Shown piece by piece: positions 42,322 to 53,382 of a stretch of 64,000 nt of DNA. Source of the DNA: Candidatus Hydrogenedentota bacterium (GTDB lineage Bacteria; Hydrogenedentota; Hydrogenedentia; Hydrogenedentales; CAITNO01). The position numbers and the translations under genes were made by a program. The first letter of the stretch is position 1. Every line of letters starts with the position of its first letter. Location of the stretch: contig JAAYBJ010000066.1 in NCBI GenBank assembly GCA_012730105.1, positions 20,348 through 84,347 of the forward strand, in the 5' to 3' direction. Under the pieces are notes generated by a model. It worked only from the letters and a program-made list of their open reading frames with translations, was not told the origin of the DNA and searched no databases.

Positions 42322-42674
42322 TCTCCCGCAGAATTAGAAGAGAAATATAACGATTTTACAAAATCAAATAACGTAATTAAAAACAATAAAATATATGCAA
42401 ATCGAATCTTTATAAAATCAATAACTAGTACTAATATAAAATTGAAAACAACGTCTAAGGTTACAATTATTTTTAAACGCAATATTGTCTATATGTCACA
42501 TGGACTACTTTATTTTGCTCCCTTTAGTGTCAGGACGGAGTCAATCGACTGATAGCCTTCAATAATCCCTGTTTGACACGTAGTTTTGAGATTATTCGGT
42601 CATCGGGCAAAGGCAGGCCCTTCATCAATGCGATATAAGTTACTTATGCAACCGCGTTGTGTAGAGGGTATGGC

Positions 42675-42703
42675 TTGACTGGCGTTGCTTGAAACGTCAT
42701 ACT
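42675..42703 (+). promoter_or_regulatory. Putative promoter of the LamG/propeller/haem gene
   Basis: TTGACT (42675-42680) and CATACT (42698-42703) are separated by exactly 17 bp; the leader to the ATG at 42797 would be about 85 nt. Confidence 0.42.
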
Positions 42704-42796
42704 CGTTTCTGCTCCAATTCTGAAACTGTTAGTGGCGTCTGCGTGTTTTTTCGCCGATTTTAACTGATATTTCTTTGAAGTAAAATAAGGTTGGTT

Positions 42797-45700
42797 ATGA
42801 ATATAAATGAGATGATAAAAATTAAATTCCTTGGACGCTGGCTGACGGTGATTGTCCTTACTTTGCTTGTAGTCGGTTCCGGTTGGGGAAAATCGATAGA
42901 ACCCCTTGGTCAGACGCTTGATGCTTCTTTGGGCGCTTTGGTAATCCCGGAATCGGAAGTGTATGGGAATGGAGACTTGACGGTTGAATGCCGTGTCCGT
43001 TTGTCGGAGGCAAAACACTACAACATTATTGTTGCCAATGAACCTAAAGTGTCCGGTACACACTGGGAATTATTTACGACACCCGGAGACGGAATCGTGC
43101 ATGCCTACTTTCCGGGTCGGGTACCGGACCATCTGCACACCGATTGTGCTCTTGTCGACGATCAGTGGCATTGGATTACCCTGGAAATGGAACCGGATCG
43201 TATCGCACTGTTGGTGGATGGCGAGGAAAAGTCCGCGATAGTTTCAAACTTTAAGGAGCCGTGTCCGGACAGGGTCGGGGGACCGTTGGTCATTGGAGGG
43301 CTGGCGGAGGGAAGCCTGGGGTGTAGCGGATTGATTGACGAGATACGCATCTCATCCGGTATCCGGCCCCGGTTGCCGGTAGTTACCACAGAACTTGCGG
43401 CGGACGAAAGCACCTTGGCGCTTTGGCATTTTTCGGGGGATGCCCCGGGACTGGATGCTTCCGGAAATGGCAGAAACGGGCAGCACAGGCCAAGCAATAA
43501 AACGTATACCAATGGAGGTATGGAAATTCCGGGTGGCATGTCCTCCGCCCTGCAACCGCTGCCGCCGGCCGAAGAGGTCGGCCCGCTCCGGAACGCCTTG
43601 GGCATTCTGGTAGAACGCCTTGGGTTGAAAACCATAGAAGTTGAGGCCATAGACGACCGGGTGTTTCGCCAATGGAGTCATGATTATATCTGGATTGGCA
43701 AGAAGGAGTATCCAGAATCACGCCCCGGAGGGCCTGATACTGAGAAACTGGAACGGGAAGCCTACGACAATAACGCGCTTATTTGGGCATCGGACGACGG
43801 TCCCCTGGGTACAGTGCTGCGTCGCTCATTCCTGCTCGCGTCAAAACTTGAGGGAGAGAAAGTCGAGAGCGCTGACGTCGCTGCTGTAGCCGGGGAATTG
43901 CACCGGTTGGCCGATGCGTATGCTGTCGAGGCGCCCGTGCCAGATTCAGAATCCTATAAGGCCTTTTACCTTGCCGCCTGCGCTTTGCGCAGGGCTATGC
44001 TATTGCATGATCCCCTGTTAGACTTCGATGAAATCATATGTGTTGCGCGTGGTACCTATGAAGGTTCTGTACGGTCCAACCCGCAGACCGCAGATCCGCA
44101 GGGCGGGCATTTTGTGACCCAGTATTTCGGGTTTAACGCGCTGCCCGGCGGTGGCCTGTACAGAATCAAAAACTATAAACGGCAGCCCGAGGCAGTCAAT
44201 ATCCTGGGGAATTCCGTCGTGGAGAATGGTCGGCTCCAAGGGCAAAAACTGGATTATGGCGCATTTGCAACCCCGGATCTCTCCTATGACGGGAAAACGA
44301 TTGTTTTTGCCTGGACCGAAAACGCCGATCACAAGTGGATATTTTCACAGAAGAAATGTTTTCATCTATTCAAGGTGAATGTGGATGGGACCGGCCTGGT
44401 TCAGTTGACGGACGGCCCCTTCAATGATTTCGATCCCTGCTGGTTGCCGGACGGTCGGATTGCCTTTGTTTCCGAACGGCGCGGGGGGTATATACGCTGT
44501 TTTGACGCGTACCTTAAAGTGCGAAGTTACACGCTTTTTTCCATGAAAGATACGGGGGAGGACATTGTCCCCTTAAGTTATTTTGAGACCAGTGAATGGA
44601 ATCCTTCGGTCAACAATGACGGGCAGCTGGTGTACACGCGCTGGGATTATGTGGACCGTGAGAATTGTCTGGGAACCCGTTTCTGGATAAGCGGCATCGA
44701 CGGAAGCAACCCGAGGGCGCCGCACGGGAATTATCCGCTACCCTATCACACCTTTCCCGACCATATCCCCTGGAAAGTGGAAAACGGCCGCGAATGGGAC
44801 AGTCGTTTCGGAGCGCCCCTGGTGGAAATGGGCATCCGCGCCGTTCCGGGCTCGCCTCTATATATGTTCACTGCCTCGCCGCACCATGGCTCCGTTTACG
44901 GATCCCTGTGTATGCTTGATTTGCGCGTTGAGGATGACCGACATATGTCTCAGGTAAAGCGTGTTACGCCGGAAGAACCCTTTCCCGAAACGGAAATGCC
45001 GGGAAGGAGGCATTATCGTTATGGCACGCCGTGGCCTTTGAGTGAAGACCTGTACCTGTGCAACGAGTGGGAAAACCTGGTCCTGCTGGACAGACACGGG
45101 AACAAGGAAATCTTGTATGACCTGCGTTCCCTGCCCTGCAGTATCGATGAACGTCTGCGAATCATCGATCCCATTCCCCTGCGTGCGCGCCCGTGCCCGT
45201 CCATCAATCCCCCTTCCGGTTTCTCCGTAAAAAACACGGATGCGCCCAAAGCCACTATTGCCGTTATGGATGTATACAATTCCGATCTGCCCTTTCCGGA
45301 GGGAACGAAGATCAAGTGGCTGCGCGTGGTCCAGAACATACCGAAATCCAACCATGCCATGGGCGTGCCCCTGGCCGGTTACGAACGGGAAAACACACCG
45401 CGCATTCCCCTCGGCATCGTGCCGGTGGAGGAGGACGGCAGCGCCTATTTTGAGGCGCCTGTGGCCAAACAACTCATTTTTCAGGCGCTGGATGAAAATT
45501 ATATGGCCGTGCAGTCCATGCGTTCTTCCGCGTTTGTACACCCGGGCGAGCAGCTGACCTGTCTTGGCTGTCACGAAAACACCCATCAGGCCGCCCAGCG
45601 CAATCAGTTCCCCCTTGCCCTGAAGCGGTCTCCCTCAAAGCTCCAGCCTGAATGTGGTTCCGTGGAACCGGTCAGTTATTATCGGCAGATTAAACCAATC

Positions 45701-46951
45701 TTCGAGCAAAAATGTATTCCGTGCCATGTCGAAAAAGCGGTATCGTTGCAGGACATGAGTTATGAAAATCTCAAAGAGGAATACACCTTCTGGTTTTCAG
45801 GGGCCATGTTTACGGATATGACCACCGCCTACAGCGGAGTCCATGGCGGATCACGCACGATTCCAGGCCGGTTCGGCGCCAGGGCTTCCAAAATCGGGCA
45901 ATCACTTCTGGACGAGTTTCATCGCGAAACAGTATCGCAGGGTGACCGGCATCAAATAATTCAGTGGCTGGACTGCAATTCCATGCGCCTTGGCGCGTTT
46001 ATCCGTGAGGACGCGCAACTGCGCGGGGAACTCGTCTGGCCAACCCTTGACGTGGACCCTGAAAATGTTACCGGAATTGACGGTTCCGAACCCGGCTTGC
46101 GCGCCAATTTCTGGCACGAAAATACCTATGGTCCTTTTCCCGTGCTGATTTCAGAGCATGAACACGACCGCATAGCCATTCTGGACAAGTCAGGAAAGGT
46201 CGTTTGGGAGTATGGGATACCCCATCCGCAGGATGTATGGATGCTGCCGAATGGCAATATTCTGACCACCTATTACCAGGGGGTGCGCGAAATAACCCCT
46301 GACAAGAAGATGGTTTGGGAGTATTGCACCGAGAAGCCGAACGAGATTCCCAATTGCCAGCCCCTGCCTGACGGCAATATTATGATCGGAATCGTGGGGG
46401 AATGCCGCCTGATAGAAGTAAACCGACAGGGCGAGGTGCTGCACGAAATTAAGTTGTCAACAACAGAAAAGGTCCCACACGCCCAGTTCCGTATGTGCCG
46501 GAAAACTCCGCAGGGTACCTATCTGGTGCCTTTTACCGCGGAAGGCGCGGTGAGAGAATATGATCGCACAGGCGCCGTTCACAGGATGTTTCCTAATTGT
46601 TCTTCACCCGTCTGTGCCCTGCGTCTTGAGAACGGAAATACTCTTATTAGCGCGGCCGGGGTATTGACCGAATATGACTTGGAAAACAGGGTTGCCTGGG
46701 AATTGCGGGAACATGATATCCCCGACATACAGGCAGGCATATTTGCGGGGATACACAGGCTGGCCAATGGTAATACTATTGTTTGTAACTGGAATACGCG
46801 GGATACGGAGGAGAAGACTGGAGCGCACATTTTCGAAGTCACCCATGACAAACGGGTGGTATGGCAGGTGACAGGAACTCATATCGGGCAGGTGGCGCAG
46901 TGTCAATTGCTTTCAGACGATCTCAGCGCGCCGCGGAAACCCGCGTATTGA
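42797..46951 (+). CDS. Exported LamG / WD40-like propeller / di-haem cytochrome c / C-terminal propeller protein
   Basis: 1384 residues. A signal peptide (about 8-35) precedes a concanavalin/LamG domain (about 40-215; LTVECRVRLSE, HWITLEMEPDRIALLVDGEE). The middle (about 400-800) has PD40/TolB-like propeller repeats (TPDLSYDGKTIVFAW, GPFNDFDPCWLPDGRIAFVS), as in the hydrazine-synthase alpha middle domain family. Two CxxCH haem c sites follow: CLGCH (922-926) and CIPCH (973-977). Residues about 1110-1384 form another propeller with repeated W-E-Y/NGN motifs (VWMLPNGNILTTY), PQQ/arylsulfotransferase-like. The protein is probably periplasmic or surface exposed and electron-carrying; substrate unknown. 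ATG at 42797 follows AAGG; TTG at 42791 is also in frame. Confidence 0.85.
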   Translation: MNINEMIKIKFLGRWLTVIVLTLLVVGSGWGKSIEPLGQTLDASLGALVIPESEVYGNGDLTVECRVRLSEAKHYNIIVANEPKVSGTHWELFTTPGDGIVHAYFPGRVPDHLHTDCALVDDQWHWITLEMEPDRIALLVDGEEKSAIVSNFKEPCPDRVGGPLVIGGLAEGSLGCSGLIDEIRISSGIRPRLPVVTTELAADESTLALWHFSGDAPGLDASGNGRNGQHRPSNKTYTNGGMEIPGGMSSALQPLPPAEEVGPLRNALGILVERLGLKTIEVEAIDDRVFRQWSHDYIWIGKKEYPESRPGGPDTEKLEREAYDNNALIWASDDGPLGTVLRRSFLLASKLEGEKVESADVAAVAGELHRLADAYAVEAPVPDSESYKAFYLAACALRRAMLLHDPLLDFDEIICVARGTYEGSVRSNPQTADPQGGHFVTQYFGFNALPGGGLYRIKNYKRQPEAVNILGNSVVENGRLQGQKLDYGAFATPDLSYDGKTIVFAWTENADHKWIFSQKKCFHLFKVNVDGTGLVQLTDGPFNDFDPCWLPDGRIAFVSERRGGYIRCFDAYLKVRSYTLFSMKDTGEDIVPLSYFETSEWNPSVNNDGQLVYTRWDYVDRENCLGTRFWISGIDGSNPRAPHGNYPLPYHTFPDHIPWKVENGREWDSRFGAPLVEMGIRAVPGSPLYMFTASPHHGSVYGSLCMLDLRVEDDRHMSQVKRVTPEEPFPETEMPGRRHYRYGTPWPLSEDLYLCNEWENLVLLDRHGNKEILYDLRSLPCSIDERLRIIDPIPLRARPCPSINPPSGFSVKNTDAPKATIAVMDVYNSDLPFPEGTKIKWLRVVQNIPKSNHAMGVPLAGYERENTPRIPLGIVPVEEDGSAYFEAPVAKQLIFQALDENYMAVQSMRSSAFVHPGEQLTCLGCHENTHQAAQRNQFPLALKRSPSKLQPECGSVEPVSYYRQIKPIFEQKCIPCHVEKAVSLQDMSYENLKEEYTFWFSGAMFTDMTTAYSGVHGGSRTIPGRFGARASKIGQSLLDEFHRETVSQGDRHQIIQWLDCNSMRLGAFIREDAQLRGELVWPTLDVDPENVTGIDGSEPGLRANFWHENTYGPFPVLISEHEHDRIAILDKSGKVVWEYGIPHPQDVWMLPNGNILTTYYQGVREITPDKKMVWEYCTEKPNEIPNCQPLPDGNIMIGIVGECRLIEVNRQGEVLHEIKLSTTEKVPHAQFRMCRKTPQGTYLVPFTAEGAVREYDRTGAVHRMFPNCSSPVCALRLENGNTLISAAGVLTEYDLENRVAWELREHDIPDIQAGIFAGIHRLANGNTIVCNWNTRDTEEKTGAHIFEVTHDKRVVWQVTGTHIGQVAQCQLLSDDLSAPRKPAY

Positions 46952-47033
46952 CTGAAATCCGGGGAAGAACGCCAAGTCGTTCCTGCGAAAGCCCGCAAGT
47001 TGTAATTTTAGTGCAAATGAAAGTGCCCCGAGG

Positions 47034-49490
47034 TTATTGGTTCTGTAGAAAATCATTCAGAAAGTTTTTTACCCGGTCATAAGCCGCTTGCAGCGGTTCA
47101 AGCAAGTCCCCGGCACAGTCCGTTTGCCCGTCGCGCGCCATTTCCTCCAGTTTTAAGGCGAGGTCCGCAAGTCCTTGCGCCTTCAGCGTCATGGCCCCGT
47201 TCTTCAGGGCATGGGCGTTAAATTCCATCGCCCCGGCGTCCACTTTTCGAATTGCTTCCACAAGGAGATTTAAATGCTTTCCGTTTTCATCGAAAAATGC
47301 CTGGATGAGTTTGGTAAGAAACGCGCTGTCGCCGGAAGCGTACTCGTTCAGATAATCAAGGCTGACCGGTGGCTCCGCGTCCTCTTCGTAACGTGTTTCC
47401 TGGCGGGTGTTTTGAACCGGTTCACTCCTTCTGGTCCCTTCAACCGTAAGCCATCTTTGTAGCATGGCGTATAATTGGGCGCGGGTCACCGGTTTGGGAA
47501 GAAAGTCGTCCATGCCGGATTGGAAACAGCGTTCACGATCTTCTTTCATAACCGACGCGGTCATGGCTACAATAGGGGTGTGCCTTGCAGTACCTTCATG
47601 TTCCCGGAGTTTACGGGTCGCCTCATACCCGTCCATCTCCGGCATCTGGCAGTCCATAAGAATCAGATCAAAGTTTTCCCGCGCCGTTTTTTCAAGCACT
47701 TGCTGGCCGTTTTCCACAATAGTGCATCGGTAGCCTGCGCGAACCAATAGTTGATGTATCACCTTTTGGTTTGGAACAAAATCTTCCGCCACCAGCAAGT
47801 GGAATCTTGACCGGCTGTTTTGATCTATCATGGATTCAGTGACCAGGCCGGTCGCTCCAAGGCTGCCTGGATGAGTCTTTCTGGAGAGAACCATGCTAAG
47901 GCAGTTCAGCAGAGTGGACTGTTTCAGGGGCTTGCACAAAGCCCCCTCAAACCCTATGTGCGCCAACGCCTCCATGCTTTTCCTCGTACCCACGGAAGTC
48001 AGCAATATAATGGAAATATGGGCCAGGGAGGGATCGTCTTTGATAAGTTTGGTAAGTGCCTCACCGTCCAACTCGGGCATTTGATAATCCACCAGGGCGC
48101 AGCGAAAACCGGGTAGTCTCTTGTCCGGAAGCCTCAAAATCCGTAAGGCTTCATCGGCGGAACTCGCCTCTGTAACATGGCAGCCCCACCGTTCAAGATA
48201 GGTCCGTAAAATGCGGCGGTTGGTATCGTTGTCATCCACAATCAGAATGGGAAGGCCTTGAAGTTCTACCGGTTCCGTGTCGATTTCAGAAGTATCCCCG
48301 GGGGGCGTTTCCGGAAGCGGGATACGGACCCAGAAGGTGGAACCGGATCCCAGGCGGCTCTCCATGCCGATTTCACCGCCCATCAATTCCGTGAGGCGGC
48401 GACAGATGGCGAGACCCAGTCCGGTGCCGCCAAACTTACGTGTCATTGAGGCGTCCACCTGGGTAAATGCCTGAAAAAGCAGGGAGATACGGTCTTCGGG
48501 AATGCCGATTCCCGTATCCGATACCTCAAACAAAAGCGTGCCGGGTACGGCGTCCAACCCGGGATCCGTCGGGGATATCCGCAGGGTAACCTCGCCCCTG
48601 GAGGTAAATTTAATCGCATTCTGCAACAAGTTGAGAAGGATTTGTCTAATCCGGCCCGGATCCCCAAGCACCCAGGATGGCGTGTCCGGTTCAATTAACA
48701 AACCCAATTCAATATTCTTCGCATCCGCCTGTTGCGCGACAGTGTCGATAATCCGTTCCAGATGCCTTCTTAAATCGAACGGGATTTGCTCCAGTTCCAT
48801 CTTGCCGGATTCTATCTTGGAGAAATCCAGGATATCATTCAAAATATCAAGCAAGGCTTCACTGCTAAGGCGGAGCGTTTCAAGAAAATCACGCTGGTCA
48901 GGGCTGAGATCCGTGTCACCCAGAAGTTCGGTCATCCCGATGATGGCATTCATGGGAGTGCGGATTTCGTGGGACATATTGGCGAGAAAGGTGCTCTTCG
49001 CGCGGTTCGCTTCCTCCGCTGCGGTACGTGCCTCTTCCAATCGGTCCATACTTTGCTGCAATTGATGATTGCTTTCAAGGAGCGTTTCCCGGTACTCGCG
49101 GTTTTGTTCCAAAAGTCTTGCCCGTTCAAGCGCCTTCTTAATGGAATCTTCCAGAACAGCCATATCCTGAATCGGTTTCATGATATAGTCCCATGCGCCG
49201 AGGTGCAGCGCGTGTACCGCGTCCTGCACCTCGCCTGCCCCCGAAACCACAATAACAGGCGTGTCAGGTAAGAATTTCTTGATTTCCTCCATTACAAAGA
49301 GGCCGTCCAGTTCCGGCATGCGTAAATCGCAAAGCACCAAATCGGGCTTCTCCATTAGAATGCGCTGCAATCCCATCCGTCCGTTTTCAGCCTCAATAAC
49401 CTCGTAGCCGCTGTCGCCCAGGTAGGTCGCAATACTGCGGCGCACGGACTCCACATCTTCAATCGTAAGAATTCGCGGCGGATTATGCAT
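47034..49490 (-). CDS. Hybrid sensor kinase: REC-HisKA-HATPase-REC-REC-HPt
   Basis: 818 residues, no membrane segment, so cytosolic. Order: REC1 (about 5-120, [12 protein letters not shown]), coiled linker (125-165), HisKA with [12 protein letters not shown] (about 170), HATPase (about 275-395; [27 protein letters not shown]), REC2 (about 410-530, [12 protein letters not shown]), REC3 (about 555-675, [13 protein letters not shown]) and a C-terminal HPt with the His of [10 protein letters not shown] (about 755). All phospho-acceptor residues are present. The leading receiver suggests it is driven by another kinase, perhaps the neighbouring membrane kinase through the stand-alone receiver. GGAGGAGGAGA precedes the ATG, which overlaps the end of the upstream receiver gene. 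No output domain. Confidence 0.93.
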   Translation of the reverse strand: MHNPPRILTIEDVESVRRSIATYLGDSGYEVIEAENGRMGLQRILMEKPDLVLCDLRMPELDGLFVMEEIKKFLPDTPVIVVSGAGEVQDAVHALHLGAWDYIMKPIQDMAVLEDSIKKALERARLLEQNREYRETLLESNHQLQQSMDRLEEARTAAEEANRAKSTFLANMSHEIRTPMNAIIGMTELLGDTDLSPDQRDFLETLRLSSEALLDILNDILDFSKIESGKMELEQIPFDLRRHLERIIDTVAQQADAKNIELGLLIEPDTPSWVLGDPGRIRQILLNLLQNAIKFTSRGEVTLRISPTDPGLDAVPGTLLFEVSDTGIGIPEDRISLLFQAFTQVDASMTRKFGGTGLGLAICRRLTELMGGEIGMESRLGSGSTFWVRIPLPETPPGDTSEIDTEPVELQGLPILIVDDNDTNRRILRTYLERWGCHVTEASSADEALRILRLPDKRLPGFRCALVDYQMPELDGEALTKLIKDDPSLAHISIILLTSVGTRKSMEALAHIGFEGALCKPLKQSTLLNCLSMVLSRKTHPGSLGATGLVTESMIDQNSRSRFHLLVAEDFVPNQKVIHQLLVRAGYRCTIVENGQQVLEKTARENFDLILMDCQMPEMDGYEATRKLREHEGTARHTPIVAMTASVMKEDRERCFQSGMDDFLPKPVTRAQLYAMLQRWLTVEGTRRSEPVQNTRQETRYEEDAEPPVSLDYLNEYASGDSAFLTKLIQAFFDENGKHLNLLVEAIRKVDAGAMEFNAHALKNGAMTLKAQGLADLALKLEEMARDGQTDCAGDLLEPLQAAYDRVKNFLNDFLQNQ

Positions 49491-49872
49491 TCTCCTCCTC
49501 CTTTTGAATCAGCAACGCTCGAATAGCGTCCGCAAGCACGCCCATATCGGGCAGGGGCTTGCGGAACATCTGCTTGTCGGTAATTCCCAGGCCCAGGAGA
49601 TCGTCCGAAAGCCCATAACTCAAAGAACCGGTGTGTATGAGAAAAGCTAATACAGGGAGGCATTCATGGAGCGCCAGAATGGCGTCATGCCCGTCCATGC
49701 CGGGAAGGCGCATGTCCATGATGCATACCGCAGGGCGGAGTCCCTGACGAACCGCCCGAACCGCTTCTTCGCCGCTCGCCGCCGTGGCCACATCGAGGCC
49801 GTCGTCTTCCAGGTAAGCGGCAAGCGTGGAGCGGACAGTGGCATCATCATCTACAAGCAAGACTGTTCCCAT
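49483..49872 (-). CDS. Stand-alone response-regulator receiver protein
   Basis: 129 residues consisting of one receiver domain: acidic pair DDD at the start, phospho-acceptor Asp in [13 protein letters not shown], switch Thr in LIHTGS and Lys in MFRKPLPD. No DNA-binding or enzymatic output follows, as in CheY/Spo0F-type shuttles. It overlaps the start of the hybrid kinase by 8 bp and begins 5 bp after the frameshifted membrane kinase, so all three lie on one transcript and it may carry phosphate between them (inference). Confidence 0.9.
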   Translation of the reverse strand: MGTVLLVDDDATVRSTLAAYLEDDGLDVATAASGEEAVRAVRQGLRPAVCIMDMRLPGMDGHDAILALHECLPVLAFLIHTGSLSYGLSDDLLGLGITDKQMFRKPLPDMGVLADAIRALLIQKEEENA

Positions 49873-49877
49873 AACGC

Positions 49878-52800
49878 TTATACTTTCTGTTCCAGGGGAA
49901 GACGGACAATAAACCGGCAGCCTTCCCCGGGAGTTGATTCTACTGACATCTCACCTTTATGTTGGCGGGTGATAATGAAATAGGATACAGAGAGACCCAG
50001 CCCGGTTCCCACTCCCACCTCCTTGGTCGTAAAGAAGGGTTCAAAAACCCTGCGCCGAATGGACTCTTCCATACCTGGACCGTTATCAATCACCTCCACT
50101 TGAAGATGGTGCGGATCTTTGCAGGCGCGAATGATGATTTTGGGAATCTCCTTGCCCTGCCAGCCCGCCATGGCCTGGGCCGCATTCTTGACCAGGTTCA
50201 AAAGCACCTGCTCTATTTTTTGTTTTGTCACACTGGACTTCCGGAAGCCCTTCCTCATATTCACGGGTTATTTTAATGTTTCGGAAATCATACTGTTTCT
50301 TGAGATCATAATCGTTGGCGGCAAGGCGCAAGACGGTATCCACAATTTCCTCTACTTGCGTGGGCAGGAGTTGTGAATCGGTGCGACGACTGAAGGCAAG
50401 CATGTCGGAAACAATGCGTGCCGCGCGAGTGCCGTCGGAACGGATGCAGGAAATAAACTCTAGGATATCGCGTTTCGCCAGGTACTCCCTTACCTTGGAA
50501 AGATCCACACCCAGCGCATCCGCGACTTCGAGGTTCTTAGGAAGATCCAGCGACGTTCGGCGCTCGATATTCTGGCATGCCTGCAAGATGCCGCCCAGCG
50601 GATTGTTAATCTCATGGGCCATGCCGGCGGCAAGTCCTCCCACGGACATCATTTTTTCAGTCTGGACCATCATCTCCTCTATCTGTACGCGGGTAGTGAC
50701 GTCGTCAAGCCTGACAACGGCGCCGCTGGCCCCGTTCGCGATAAGGGGGAATACCATGATCTCGAATATCTGGTTTTCATCCTGGCTGTTTCTCATGCTG
50801 ATGCGCTCTCTTTCGAGACCACGACCTTCCCGTATTGCCGACTTAATTTTATCAAGATGGGCGTGCAATTGCGGAAGCACTTCGCCAATTTCCTTGCCAT
50901 AGGAGGCTTCATCAGAAAATCCGGTGAATTTTGCCGCCTCGCGGTTCCAATGGATGATTGTACCGTCCAAATCAACACCGATCAGCATTGTGGGCATGGA
51001 ATCCACGACGTTCTGCAGGTAGGAGCGCATATGCCTGATCTCTTCTTCGTGTTTCCTGCGCTGCAGAAGCCGCCACATGCCATCCATAAGCAAAGTGAGT
51101 TGCCGCACATCCGAATTGTCATAGGGTTCGTTTTTGTTACCTACCCCTGCCACAAGCACAATGCGCCCTTCATCCATGACAGGAATATTCATGTGACGTC
51201 TTATCGGCACATGTCCTTCAGGGTACCCCTTTTTCAGTGGATTGGGTGCATCGTAGTCGTTGGTAATTACAGCGCTTCGCTGTCGCACCGCTTCCCCCCA
51301 TAGCCCTGTGTCTTTAACAGGGTAGATGAGCGGTTTTTCACGCATAGCGCATTCCTGCATGGCCGTTTTTGACCAGGAATACATGGTTAATACGGATTCA
51401 TCTTCATTCATGAACGCCAGGTAACCGATTTTGCTGCCCGTCAGACGTACGGCTTCTTCCAGAACAAAATCGGTAAGTTCCTTCATGGATGCTTTTGTCA
51501 TCTGGTTCAGATTCAGGAGCGCTTCAAGGCGCATTTCGTTAAGCCGGCGTGCGCTTTCCGCCTTTTGACGTTCCGTCAAATCGACAAATGTAATGAAAGT
51601 CAGATCACCAAAAACTGTTGCATGGACGCGCATATATTTTACTGTACCGTCATTCGCCGCGATTTCAACATGCATGGGTTGAATTTCAGTTTGCAGAAAT
51701 GAGGCTTCCTCAAGGCGACGTTCCCACTCCCATTGAATTGTCGCCCGATAGTCGGGGTCTGGCAAGGCCTGTTCCCACCAGGAAGTCATTTTTTCATTTT
51801 CCTGGTCTGAAGGGGGAAAGTATTCATGAAAACAGGGGTTTACATAAAGGATGCGCTGCTCTAATCCTGTTGACAAAACCACCCCCACGGGAAGATGATC
51901 CATAATTCCCTGGAGGCGCTCCTCATTTTTCCAGACGCGTTCTTCTGCCCGTTTGCGTTCAGTGACATCGATACCCGCGATAATACAGTGGGTGACAGGG
52001 CCTTCGGATTCGGCCATGCCGGTCCCGCGCCAGCGAATCCAGCGGGTAGTGCCATCCTTGCATAGCCAGGCGTCTTCCCGGGTGTCCGGGGCATTCCCCG
52101 CGTATACCTCCTCTATCGCCTGGCAGAAGTCCCTTTTTTCTAGGGGGTTGAAAAAGACGCCACAAAATACCTTGTTAAGAACTTCCGCGGCGGCATATCC
52201 CGTTGTCTCTTCACAGGCGTGATTAAATCGAAGTATGCGTCTAGCGGGGTCAATTACCAGGATCAATGCGCCGCTACTCTCCATGATTTTGCCGAGGAAA
52301 TCATGCTGGTATTTTAGTTGAAGCCGTGCCGCTTCTATTTCAGCGGTCCTTGCAGAAACGGTTTGATTTAGTATGGCATTGGCGTTTTCAACCTGTTCCT
52401 GTATTTGACGGCGTTGTAGTTCCAGGTTATAGAGGACACGCGCTACGCCGATAATGATTATGCCGATTATTAAGGCCCGCAGAACTACAAAGAGCGCTGT
52501 TCCAACAACGGAAGAGAATAAGCCGAATTCTTCTCCATAGATGCGAAGCCAGCCCAGCAGAACAAGGATAAGGATAATAAGAGGAAGGAGACCGCGAATA
52601 ATAACGCCTGCCTCACCCGGGTCTATTGCCAGTTTCATCCAGCCCCGGTTCGGTTGAAGTACTAATATGCCTGAAGAAAGTAGAAGAAATGCACCCGAGG
52701 TATGCAATGTCATAATTGGAAAGCGATTTGTGTAACGGACCAATTCTGGCACACCATACAGAAATCCGGTGAATGGAACCATGGCTACAACAAAGGTGAC

Positions 52801-53292
52801 GACCGCGAGCATTTCGGTCGGATGATACCATTTGCCATCACGAATATTTGTCAGTAGCAAGGCGAATCCGAGCAGGATAAAAGAGAAAGCGGTGTTGGGA
52901 GCCATACGCCCGGGAAACACTATTTTTTGCGGAGAGGAATTGTCGTAGAAAAGGAATTCGTCAATTCCAATGCGCATCTTGAAAATATATTCGAAAAGCG
53001 TGGCCAGACCGATAAGTATTGTTAACGCCGGGAATACACGGACAAGTCGCAAGCCAAGAAAGGACGTTTGCGGCCTTGTATGAATCAGTACAAGCGCAGA
53101 ACCCATAAGAACAAAAGCGATCGCCGAATTGACTTTCATGGTTACCAACGTCATGGAAAGGCTTTTCAGCGAGGTGATATTGAATATCCACCCGAATAAT
53201 GCGGTTGCTCCTATCACTACTACTGCAAGTCCGAGCAAACAGGATGCCACTTGAAACCGCTTTACCAGCTTCTCTCGTCCCTTTTGCGCCAT
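49878..53292 (-). pseudogene. Membrane PAS/GAF sensor histidine kinase with a +1 frameshift in the HATPase domain
   Basis: Read through, this would be 1137 residues: about eight membrane helices (12-300), coiled coil, PAS (about 335-450), PAS (460-575), GAF (590-745), PAS (765-880), HisKA with MAHEINNPLGGI, and HATPase. At 50216-50221 a run of six A (minus strand; T on plus) puts the sequence out of frame: the zero frame goes from EVQCDKTK to unrelated residues and ends at 50086, while the next frame continues as KIEQVLLNLVKNAAQAM, EVIDNGPGM, TKEVGVGTGLGL to 49878. Removing one A restores DKTKIEQVL. As it stands the kinase lacks the N-box and G-boxes and should not bind ATP. It could be a real mutation, phase variation or a sequencing/assembly error. 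GAGGAGGCGG precedes the ATG. Confidence 0.85.
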
Positions 53293-53382
53293 TGCCGCCT
53301 CCTCTATGCTTACATCTCAACAATAAATATCGCAGATTCCATTAATCATTCAAATTGATACCAAGGATAACCCCCGTCTACG

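Larger units (their letters stand above)
42212..42796. other. AT-rich divergent intergenic region
   Basis: About 585 bp between the divergent C25 peptidase and LamG/haem genes. The part 42260-42500 is strikingly AT-rich compared with the coding DNA around it, with many A/T tracts. Candidate promoters face both ways (42293-42321 minus, 42675-42703 plus). I see no supported gene. Confidence 0.6.

Noticed and set aside
50210..50230. Programmed -1 frameshifting at the A-run
   Set aside because: A -1 shift leads at once to a TAG stop; only +1 (or loss of one A) restores the HATPase frame, so a classical slippery -1 site is excluded.
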